Shown: positions 57,820 through 64,000 of the stretch, in pieces
Layout of the letters: every line of letters begins with the position of its first letter
How positions within the stretch are numbered: the first letter of the stretch is position 1
NCBI RefSeq assembly: GCF_022023855.1
Contig: NZ_CP059451.1
Coordinates: forward strand, 1-64,000
Reading direction: 5' to 3'
Length of the DNA stretch: 64,000 nucleotides
From: Azospirillum brasilense
GTDB taxonomy: Bacteria; Pseudomonadota; Alphaproteobacteria; Azospirillales; Azospirillaceae
Position numbers and translations under genes: made by a program
The notes under the pieces: generated by a model
Seen by the model: the letters and a program-made list of their open reading frames with translations, nothing else
The model's database searches: none
Told to the model about the DNA's origin: nothing

Positions 57820-58521
57820 TCACTCGGTTTTCGGCACCGTGAAGACGGCCCGCCCGGCGCGCACATGCGCGCGCATCACCGACGAGGCCCATTCCCCATC
57901 ACGGGCGGTCAGGGCTTCGACGATCTCGCGATGGTGGTTCATGCTGCGGGCGAGGTCGCGCCGGCTGTAGCGGGCGAAGGTCCGCAGCACCAGCGGCATC
58001 TCCACCACCTGCCGGATCATCTGGCCCAGGCGCCGATCCCCGGCGATGTCGATCAGCAGGCCGTGAAAGCGGTCGTTCAGCGGCGTGATGCGCGAAAAAT
58101 CCACCGCGTGGCCGTCCCCCACCACCGCCTCCATCGCATCGCACAGCGCCCCCAGGTCGACAAGATGGTGCGGCTCCGCGCGACTGGCGGCGAGGCCAGC
58201 CACTTGGCTTTCCAGCGTCGCGCGCAGCCCGAAAATCTCGTCGAGGTCCTGAATCGTCCAGGCGTTCACCTTGGCGCCGAGGTTGGGGACGAGCTGCAGC
58301 AGCCCGTCGGCGGACAGCCGGCGCAGCGCCTCGCGCACGGGGGTGCGGCTGACCCCGGTCAGTTCGGCCAGCTCCTGCTCGCGCAGATGGGCGCCCGGCG
58401 GCCAGCGGCTGGCCAGGATGCCTTCCCGGATGAAGCGGTAAGCGCGGTCGGCGGCGCGGTTCGAGCCGCCACCAAGGCCGTTGTCCCATTGGGGCGCCAG
58501 AGCCCCGGCGCTGTCCGCCAT
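57820..58521 (-). CDS. GntR family (FCD/FadR type) transcriptional regulator
   Basis: The product has 233 residues; start ATG at 58521-58519 follows GGGAGGTC. The winged helix-turn-helix at about residues 25-90 includes LREQELAELTGVSRTPVREA and LRRLSADGLLQLVPNLGAKV. The helical FCD domain spans about 95-225, with EIFGLRATLESQVAGLAASR and the metal/ligand-side residues in LNDRFHGLLIDIAGD and SMNHHREIVEAL. It is divergent from the lyase/hydratase/importer operon. The operator TTGTATACAA at 58572-58581 lies between the two and recurs twice at the 3' end of this gene. It probably represses the operon until an organic acid is present. Confidence 0.92.
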   Translation of the reverse strand: MADSAGALAPQWDNGLGGGSNRAADRAYRFIREGILASRWPPGAHLREQELAELTGVSRTPVREALRRLSADGLLQLVPNLGAKVNAWTIQDLDEIFGLRATLESQVAGLAASRAEPHHLVDLGALCDAMEAVVGDGHAVDFSRITPLNDRFHGLLIDIAGDRRLGQMIRQVVEMPLVLRTFARYSRRDLARSMNHHREIVEALTARDGEWASSVMRAHVRAGRAVFTVPKTE

Positions 58522-58566
58522 GCTGACCTCCCTTGCCCTTCTGCTCCGCAACCCAATTTTTTCGGG

Positions 58567-58595
58567 TTGCGTTGTATACAATGGCGCATTATGTT
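58567..58595 (+). promoter_or_regulatory. promoter with GntR operator for the lyase/hydratase operon
   Basis: The palindrome TTGTATACAA (58572-58581) lies in the 17-base spacer between TTGCGT (58567-58572) and TATGTT (58590-58595), which resemble -35 and -10 boxes. A repressor bound there would exclude polymerase. The same site is also positioned to control the divergent GntR gene. Confidence 0.6.
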
Positions 58596-58682
58596 CGTAG
58601 GCACAACAAATCAAACGCCCGGTTCCGGTGCGCTTTAGCGGAAGCCAACAGCGGAAGCGGCGACAAGGGAGGGATACAACCG

Positions 58683-59555
58683 GTGACGACACCCGCACAA
58701 CGCCTGAAAACGTTGCTGGAGGCTCCCGGCCTTCACCTGATGCCCTGCTGCTTCGACGCGCTGTCGGCGCGGCTGATCGAGCAGGCCGGTTTCCGCGTCA
58801 GCCTGATGAGCGGCTTCGCCGTCTCGGCCACCCGGCTGGGGATGCCCGACACCGGGCTGATCTCCTTCGCCGAGATGCTGGACCAGCTCCGCAACGTCTG
58901 TCAGGCGGCCCCCGGCCTGCTGGTGATCGGCGACGGCGACACCGGCTACGGCAACGCCATGAACGTGCAGCGCACCGTGCGCGACTACGCCCGCGCCGGG
59001 GCCGCCGCCGTCCTGATCGAGGATCAGGTGAGCCCCAAGCGCTGCGGCCACACCAAGGGCAAGCAGGTCGTCGGGCGGGCCGAGGCGCGCATGAAGATCC
59101 GCGCCGCCGTCGACGCTGCCCGCTCGGGGGCCGACGACATCCTGATCCTGGCGCGGACGGACGCGCGCGCCACGTACGGCTTCGACGCGGCGCTGGAGCG
59201 CTGCCGGGATTTCGTGGAGGAGGGCGCCGACATCATCTTCATGGAGGCTCCGCACAACGAGACGGAAATGGCCGCCTTCTGCGCTGGCATCGACCGGCCG
59301 GCCATGGCGAACATGGTGCGCGGCGGCCAGACGCCGATCCTGCCGCCGCGGGAACTGGAGGCGCTGGGTTTCAAGCTCGCCGCCTATCCGCTGACCCTGA
59401 TGTCGGCGGCCATCGACGCCATGCGCGCCGCCCTGGCCGCGGTGGCGGACGGGCAGGAAAGCCGGGTGGCCCAGGCCGATTTCGAAGCGCTGAAGGACCT
59501 TGTCGGCTTCCCCGACTACTACGAGCGGGAACAGGCCTACCGGGCCGCCGAATGA
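58683..59555 (+). CDS. isocitrate lyase/PEP mutase family C-C lyase (2,3-dimethylmalate lyase-like)
   Basis: The product has 290 residues from the GTG at 58683, which follows GGGAGGGATAC; earlier in-frame codons cross the promoter. The barrel carries the Mg-binding DGDTGYG (residues 84-90), EDQVSPKRCGH (113-123) with catalytic Cys121, and ARTDARA near 158. KRCGH is the signature of lyases acting on isocitrate-like and substituted malates, including methylisocitrate and 2,3-dimethylmalate lyases. Phosphonate mutases differ in this loop. It is followed by a LeuCD-like hydratase, which mirrors the dimethylmaleate hydratase/dimethylmalate lyase pair. Cleavage of a substituted malate to pyruvate or glyoxylate plus a short acid is inferred. 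Confidence 0.85.
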   Translation: MTTPAQRLKTLLEAPGLHLMPCCFDALSARLIEQAGFRVSLMSGFAVSATRLGMPDTGLISFAEMLDQLRNVCQAAPGLLVIGDGDTGYGNAMNVQRTVRDYARAGAAAVLIEDQVSPKRCGHTKGKQVVGRAEARMKIRAAVDAARSGADDILILARTDARATYGFDAALERCRDFVEEGADIIFMEAPHNETEMAAFCAGIDRPAMANMVRGGQTPILPPRELEALGFKLAAYPLTLMSAAIDAMRAALAAVADGQESRVAQADFEALKDLVGFPDYYEREQAYRAAE

Positions 59556-59569
59556 GGGGAGGCAACGTC

Positions 59570-60985
59570 ATGACCACGCCGCGTTCCATCATCGACAAGA
59601 TCTGGGACCAGCACGTCGTCGCCGATCTGGGCGACGGGCGGGTGCTGCTCCACATCGACCGCCACATGCTGCACGAGGTGACCAGCCCGCAGGCCTACGC
59701 CGGGCTGGCCGCCGCCGGGCGCCGGCTGCGCCGCCCCGACCTGACCTTCGCGACGGCGGACCACATCGTCTCGACCGAAAACGGCCGCACCGACGACACG
59801 GTGCCCGGCGGGCCGGAGATGATCCGCGCCCTGCGCGCCAACGCCGAGGCCACCGGCGTCGCGCTGTTCGATCTGGGCGACGTCCGCCAGGGCATCGTGC
59901 ATGTGATCGCGCCGGAGCTGGGGATCGCCCTGCCGGGCGCCACGCTCGTCTGCGGCGACAGCCACACCAGCACGGTCGGCGCGCTGGGCGCCATGGCCTG
60001 GGGCATCGGCACGTCGGAAGTCGAGCATGTCATGGCGACGCAGACGGCCATCCTGCGCCGCCCGCCGACCATGCGCATCACCTTCAGCGGCACCTGCCCG
60101 GCGGGCGTGTCGGCCAAGGACATGGTGCTGAAGCTGATCGCCACCATCGGCACCGCCGGGGCGACGGGCTACGGCGTCGAATACGCCGGTTCGGCCATCC
60201 GCGCGCTCTCCATGGAGGAGCGGATGACCGTCTGCAACATGTCGGTGGAGCTTGGCGCGCGCTTCGGCCTGATCGCGCCCGACGCGGTGACCTTCGCCTA
60301 TCTCCAGGGGCGACCCTTCGCCCCGGCGGGCGACCTGTGGGAGCAGGCGGTTGAGGCGTGGCGCGCCCTGGCGAGCGATCCCGGCGCCCGCTTCGACGCC
60401 GAGATCGAACTGGACGTCTCCACTCTCACGCCGCAGGTGTCCTGGGGCACCAGCCCGCAGGACTGCATCGGTGTCGGCGAGACCGTTCCCGATCCGGAGC
60501 GCGAGGCCGATCCCAAGCGCCGGCAGGCGATGCGCCGGGCGCTCGACTACATCGGGCTGGAGCCGGGGACGCCGATCCGCGACCTGCCGGTGGACATGGT
60601 CTTCATCGGCTCCTGCACCAACAGCCGCATCGAGGATCTGCGGGCCGCCGCCGCCGTTTTGAAGGGCCGTCGTGTTGCCGCCGGCCTGCGCGCGCTGGTC
60701 GTGCCGGGCTCCGGCCAAGTGCGCCGGCAGGCCGAGGCGGAGGGGCTGGACCGCGTGTTCACCGCCGCCGGTTTCGAATGGCGGGAACCGGGCTGTTCCA
60801 TGTGCGCCGGGATGAACGCCGACCGGGTGCCGCCGGGCAAGCGCTGCGTCGCCACCTCGAACCGCAACTTCGAAGGACGCCAGGGGCCGGGTGCGCGCAC
60901 CCACCTCGCCAGCCCCGCCACCGCGGCCGCGGCGGCCGTGGCCGGGCGCATCGTCGATGTCCGCAGTCTGGAAGGGGGTGTCTGA
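59570..60985 (+). CDS. LeuC-like hydratase large subunit (aconitase family)
   Basis: The product has 471 residues. Start ATG at 59570 follows GGGGAGGCAACG. The segments TFATADHIVSTEN and VCGDSHTSTVGALGAMAWGI are conserved in LeuC. The three 4Fe-4S ligands are the Cys in VFIGSCTNSRIEDL (near residue 349) and the two in EPGCSMCAGMN (near 410). The enzyme adds or removes water across a dicarboxylic double bond. Leucine synthesis is unlikely, because the gene is under a GntR switch with a lyase and an importer and no leuA or leuB. Dimethylmaleate, citraconate or a related unsaturated diacid is more likely. Substrate choice is inferred from context. Confidence 0.88.
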   Translation: MTTPRSIIDKIWDQHVVADLGDGRVLLHIDRHMLHEVTSPQAYAGLAAAGRRLRRPDLTFATADHIVSTENGRTDDTVPGGPEMIRALRANAEATGVALFDLGDVRQGIVHVIAPELGIALPGATLVCGDSHTSTVGALGAMAWGIGTSEVEHVMATQTAILRRPPTMRITFSGTCPAGVSAKDMVLKLIATIGTAGATGYGVEYAGSAIRALSMEERMTVCNMSVELGARFGLIAPDAVTFAYLQGRPFAPAGDLWEQAVEAWRALASDPGARFDAEIELDVSTLTPQVSWGTSPQDCIGVGETVPDPEREADPKRRQAMRRALDYIGLEPGTPIRDLPVDMVFIGSCTNSRIEDLRAAAAVLKGRRVAAGLRALVVPGSGQVRRQAEAEGLDRVFTAAGFEWREPGCSMCAGMNADRVPPGKRCVATSNRNFEGRQGPGARTHLASPATAAAAAVAGRIVDVRSLEGGV

Positions 60986-60986
60986 C

Positions 60987-61613
60987 ATGCCGGAACCCAT
61001 CAACCGCATCACCGGGATCGCCGCACCACTGCCGCAACCCAACGTGGACACCGACGCGATCATCCCCAAGGCGCATCTGCTGACGATCCACCGCAGCGGG
61101 TTGGGCGCCGGACTCTTCTCCGAATGGCGGTTTGACGAAGACGGCAAGGAACGGCCGGACTTCGTCCTCAACCAGGCGCCCTGGCGGGAGGCCAAGATCC
61201 TGCTGGCCGGCGAGAATTTCGGCTGCGGCTCGTCGCGCGAACACGCGGTGTGGAGCCTGATGGACTTCGGCATCCGCTGCGTGATCGCGCCGAGCTTCGC
61301 CAGCATCTTCCATGAGAACTGCCAGAAGAACGGTCTGGCCGCGGTGACTCTGGACGAGGCGGCGCTCGCCCATCTCGTCACCGTCGCCCAGGCGACGCCG
61401 TCCGCCGCCATGACGGTGGACATCGAGGCCTGCCGCGTCACCGCGCCGGACGGGCGGGAGTTCGCCTTCACGATGGAGGCGGCGCGGCGGCAGGCGCTTC
61501 TGGAGGGGCTGGACGAGATCGGGGCCAGCCTGCGCCACGACGCCGCCATGGCGGCGTTCGAGGCGCGCGACCGGGCGCAGCGCCCATGGATTCACGCCCT
61601 GCCCACCGCCTGA
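60987..61613 (+). CDS. LeuD-like hydratase small subunit (aconitase swivel domain)
   Basis: The product has 208 residues. Start ATG at 60987 lies one base after the large-subunit stop, after GAAGGGGGTG. The swivel-domain hallmarks are PQPNVDTDAIIPKAHL near residue 16 and AGENFGCGSSREHAVWSLMD near 74. The loop HRSGLGAGLFSEWRFDEDG (core GLGAGLFSEWRFDEDG) in front of the GCGSSR motif is the region that discriminates substrates between isopropylmalate, citraconate and homoaconitate enzymes. It pairs with the upstream subunit to form the hydratase. Confidence 0.9.
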   Translation: MPEPINRITGIAAPLPQPNVDTDAIIPKAHLLTIHRSGLGAGLFSEWRFDEDGKERPDFVLNQAPWREAKILLAGENFGCGSSREHAVWSLMDFGIRCVIAPSFASIFHENCQKNGLAAVTLDEAALAHLVTVAQATPSAAMTVDIEACRVTAPDGREFAFTMEAARRQALLEGLDEIGASLRHDAAMAAFEARDRAQRPWIHALPTA

Positions 61614-61671
61614 CGGGTCCGGGTCAACGCGCATGGCCGGAAAGGCCAGCGGCACATTGGGAGGAACAGCG

Positions 61672-62640
61672 ATGTCGTTCATGACCACGATGAAGCGCAA
61701 GGCGGTCCTGGGTGCGGCGGCCATGGGAGTGGCGCTCGCCACCCTGGTCCCGGCCGTACCGGCGCAGGCCGAGGAGATCACCGTCACCCACTGGGGCGTT
61801 CTGATGTACGGCGCGCCCTACGCCGTCGCCATGGAGAAGGGCTACTACAAGGAGCAGGGGCTGGACATCACCGGCGTCCTGACCTCCAAGGGCGGCGGCA
61901 CGACCATGCGCAACGTCATGGCCGCGCCGATGCCCTACGGCGAGGTCGCCCTGTCGGCGGCGGTGGCGGCCATCAACCAGGGACTGGACGTGAAGATCAT
62001 CCACACCGGCGTCCGCACCGCGGGCGAGATCCTGTGGGTGACCAAGCCGGACTCCCCGGTCAAGACCGCCAAGGACCTGGACGGCAAGAAGGTCGCCTTC
62101 ACCAGCCCGAAGTCGGTTACCGACATGCTGCTGACCATGGTGAAGGACAAGCACGGCATCACGGTGGACGGCGTGTCGGCGGGCGGCATCGGCGGCGGCC
62201 TGACCATGCTGGAACAGGGCGCGGTGGCCGCCGCCCCGGTGATGGACCCGATCTGGGCGCGCGTGCAGAACAAGTACCGCATGGTCTTCGCGGTCGAGAC
62301 CGAGTTGCCGACCATGGTGCAGACCGTGGGCGTCACCACGTCGGAGTTCGCCGCGAAGAACGGCGACAAGCTGAAGAAGCTGATCGAGGCGCGGCGCAAG
62401 GGGGTGGACTTCGTCTACGCCAACCCCGAAGAGACAGCCAAGATCATGACCAAATACTACGACATCGACGAGGCGATCGCGCTGCAGGCGCTCAAGAATC
62501 TGGCGAGCATCAAATATTGGAGCGCAGGCGACTTCGAGTATGACGGGATGAACAACCTGATCAAGGGGCTGCAGATCATCGGCGAGGTCAAGGGCGAGGT
62601 CGACTGGTCGAAGCACGCCGACGCCTCGTTCCTGAAATAA
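61672..62640 (+). CDS. SsuA/TauA (NMT1)-type ABC substrate-binding protein
   Basis: The product has 322 residues. Start ATG at 61672 follows GGGAGGAACAGCG; an upstream ATG at 61633 lacks such a site. The signal peptide has hydrophobic core AVLGAAAMGVALATLVPAVP, cleaved near AQAEE. The mature part is a type II periplasmic-binding fold (AVAMEKGYYKEQGLDITGVL; SPVKTAKDLDGKKVAFTSPK). Relatives bind sulfonates, nitrate, thiamine precursors or aromatic and aliphatic acids. With the hydratase and lyase upstream, an organic diacid ligand is the best guess. Confidence 0.88.
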   Translation: MSFMTTMKRKAVLGAAAMGVALATLVPAVPAQAEEITVTHWGVLMYGAPYAVAMEKGYYKEQGLDITGVLTSKGGGTTMRNVMAAPMPYGEVALSAAVAAINQGLDVKIIHTGVRTAGEILWVTKPDSPVKTAKDLDGKKVAFTSPKSVTDMLLTMVKDKHGITVDGVSAGGIGGGLTMLEQGAVAAAPVMDPIWARVQNKYRMVFAVETELPTMVQTVGVTTSEFAAKNGDKLKKLIEARRKGVDFVYANPEETAKIMTKYYDIDEAIALQALKNLASIKYWSAGDFEYDGMNNLIKGLQIIGEVKGEVDWSKHADASFLK

Positions 62641-62679
62641 TCAGTCTGACGCATCACGATGACCGGGAGGAAGCCCCCG

Positions 62680-63540
62680 ATGAAAGCCAACGTCGCCGCC
62701 AAGCGCGACCTGCACGAGGAGGCGGGGGCTTTCCCCGCCCCCGCCGTCCACGCCGAACTGAAGGGGGTCAGCCGCATCTACGGCGTCCCCGGCCACGGCG
62801 GGGTGCACGCGCTGGGCCCCGTCGACCTGACCTTGCGGCAGGGGGAGTTCTTCTCCGTCGTCGGGCCGTCGGGTTGCGGCAAGTCCACGCTGCTCGATGT
62901 GCTGTCCGGCCTGTCCGTGCCGACCGAGGGGTCGGTGAGCTTCGAAGGCAAGCCGGTGGCCGGCAAGGTCCCGGACGGCGTCGGGGTGGTGTTCCAGGAG
63001 GACGCCACCTTCCCCTGGCTGACCGTGTGGGACAACATCGCCTTCGGCCTGCGTCGGGCGGGCGTCGATCCGGCGGAGATCGAACGGCGGGTCACCTACG
63101 CCGTCGGCTTCGTGGGGCTGAAGGACTTCGCCAAGGCCTATCCGGTGCAGCTGTCCGGCGGCATGCGCCAGCGCGTTTGCATCGCCCGCACACTGGTGAT
63201 GCGTCCACGCCTGATCCTGCTGGACGAACCGTTCGGCGCGCTCGATGCCCAGACCCGCCTGATCATGGGCGACGAACTGCTGAAGCTGTGGCGCGAAACC
63301 GGTGCCACGGTGATGCTGATCACCCACGCGCTGGACGAGGCGGCCATGCTGTCGGACCGCATCGGCGTCATGTCGTCACGGCCCGGACGGATCATCGAGG
63401 AGATCGAGACGGGCTGGTCGCGCGAGCGCGATTCCCGCATCGCCAGCGAGGACGGTTTCGGCCAGATCACCGCCCGTCTGTGGCGCTTGCTGCGCGAGGA
63501 GAGCCTGAAGGCGGCGGGCCTCGCCGGGGGTGGGTCGTGA
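62680..63540 (+). CDS. SsuB/TauB-type ABC ATPase
   Basis: The product has 286 residues; start ATG at 62680 (MKANVAAKRD) follows GGGAGGAAGC, and an ATG 21 bases earlier is part of that leader. Walker A GPSGCGKST is near residue 68, the signature LSGGMRQRVCIARTLV near 162, and Walker B LILLDEPFGALDAQTRL near 183. The FQEDATFPWLTVWDNIAFGL segment is typical of the nitrate/sulfonate/taurine importer group. It ends in a GTGA overlap with the permease gene. Confidence 0.92.
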   Translation: MKANVAAKRDLHEEAGAFPAPAVHAELKGVSRIYGVPGHGGVHALGPVDLTLRQGEFFSVVGPSGCGKSTLLDVLSGLSVPTEGSVSFEGKPVAGKVPDGVGVVFQEDATFPWLTVWDNIAFGLRRAGVDPAEIERRVTYAVGFVGLKDFAKAYPVQLSGGMRQRVCIARTLVMRPRLILLDEPFGALDAQTRLIMGDELLKLWRETGATVMLITHALDEAAMLSDRIGVMSSRPGRIIEEIETGWSRERDSRIASEDGFGQITARLWRLLREESLKAAGLAGGGS

Positions 63541-64000
63541 GCTGGGCGGGCTGGCTCCGGCTGATCGTGGTGACCGGCGCTGTCCTGCTGCTGGAGGTGC
63601 TGTGCCGGGCCGGCGTCATCGCCAAGACGGTCCTGCCCGCGCCCAGCGTCATGGCCGGCGATCTCTACCGCCTTCTCGCCTCGGGTTCGGCCAGCGCCGA
63701 CATCGGCGAGACGCTGGGCAACGTCGCGATGGCGGTGATCGCCTCGATCCTGCTCGGCTTCGTCGGCGGCGTGGCGATCCACGCGATGCCGCGGGTGCGC
63801 CGGGCGCTCGACCCCTTCCTGGCGACCTACTACGCGGTGCCCTTCTTCGTCTTCTACCCGGTGCTGATCGTCATCTTCGGGCTGGGGGCGGCGCCCATCG
63901 TGGTGATCGGCACGCTGTTCGGCGTGGTGGCGATGCTGATCAACACGCTGAACGGGCTGGACCGCATTCCCCGCGTCCTGCTGAAGACGGCGCGCGTCCA
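63537..64000 (+). CDS. SsuC/TauC-type ABC permease (3' end outside window)
   Basis: About 154 codons are visible, starting with GTG at 63537 in a four-base overlap with the ATPase stop. The product opens SWAGWLRLIVVTGAVLLLEV and has a first membrane segment at about residues 6-22. The segment TVLPAPSVMAGDLYRLLASG matches the LPxPxxV periplasmic turn of SsuC/TauC proteins. Further helices contain FLATYYAVPFFVFYPVLIVI, and the window ends just after the EAA-like segment starts (GLDRIPRVLLKTARV). It completes the importer with the binding protein and ATPase upstream. Confidence 0.9.
   Translation, partial: MSWAGWLRLIVVTGAVLLLEVLCRAGVIAKTVLPAPSVMAGDLYRLLASGSASADIGETLGNVAMAVIASILLGFVGGVAIHAMPRVRRALDPFLATYYAVPFFVFYPVLIVIFGLGAAPIVVIGTLFGVVAMLINTLNGLDRIPRVLLKTARV

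Noticed and set aside
59570..61613. Leucine biosynthesis leuCD
   Set aside because: The subunits are LeuCD-like, but no leuA or leuB is present, and the genes sit in a GntR-controlled operon with a C-C lyase and an importer.
1..64000. tRNA or rRNA genes, CRISPR arrays, prophage and insertion sequences
   Set aside because: By eye I saw no tRNA-like cloverleaf, repeat-spacer array, transposase or phage gene; a dedicated search could still find a divergent one.

Overview
This is a 64 kb, GC-rich window packed with catabolic and transport operons. Almost every operon has its own local regulator, and six of the eleven transporters or transporter remnants are complete ABC import systems or large parts of them. 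The gene mix is an ExaA-type quinoprotein alcohol dehydrogenase with a NarL-type two-component pair, a ROK-regulated xylose operon with xylA/xylB, Liv-, Pot- and Ssu/Tau-type importers, chrBA and an RbbA-type exporter. Together with start/stop overlaps of the ATGA type, it suggests a plant- or soil-associated alphaproteobacterium such as Azospirillum or a relative, perhaps on a chromid or megaplasmid. That placement is inference from gene content only. I found no rRNA, tRNA, CRISPR array, insertion sequence or prophage gene.

Layout. (1) 1-3031: a divergent superoxide dismutase gene (cut by the window edge) faces the chromate-resistance pair chrB-chrA. (2) 3032-5634: a decayed segment leads into a sugar ABC importer whose first permease has lost its 5' part and which has no binding protein. 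(3) 5677-22057: a large catabolic island. Minus-strand genes encode a CoA transferase, an IclR regulator, a tautomerase, a TPP enzyme, a 48-residue small protein and an aldehyde dehydrogenase, with an enolase-superfamily dehydratase at their head. Plus-strand genes encode a Liv-type importer, a second enolase-superfamily enzyme, two acyl-CoA dehydrogenases and a crotonase. (4) 22093-27050: HlyD / RbbA / YhhJ-type exporter. (5) 27171-37237: ROK repressor and divergent xylose operon. (6) 37296-41563: LysR, a DUF1348 protein, a three-domain flavo-iron-sulfur oxidoreductase and a glutathione S-transferase. (7) 41867-45017: a GntR regulator followed by a small-molecule kinase and a class III aminotransferase-fold enzyme, with two copies of one palindromic operator. 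(8) 45113-46568: NmrA-like protein and divergent HxlR regulator. (9) 46610-51573: secreted pentapeptide-repeat protein, exaA-like dehydrogenase and its probable sensor kinase/response regulator. (10) 51595-57677: GlxA/AraC regulator, PotDABC-type importer and a proline-racemase-family enzyme lacking one of the usual catalytic cysteines. (11) 57820-64000: GntR regulator, isocitrate-lyase-family C-C lyase, LeuCD-like hydratase and an Ssu/Tau-type importer that runs off the window.

How they work together. Most blocks follow the plan regulator + importer + short pathway. The block least like a known textbook operon is 57820-64000. Its lyase plus two-subunit hydratase matches the logic of dimethylmaleate hydratase and 2,3-dimethylmalate lyase from anaerobic nicotinate fermentation, here attached to an importer and a GntR switch with clear TTGTATACAA operators. 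The island at 5677-22057 and the kinase/phospholyase pair at 42645-45017 are the next best candidates for pathways whose substrate is not obvious from sequence.
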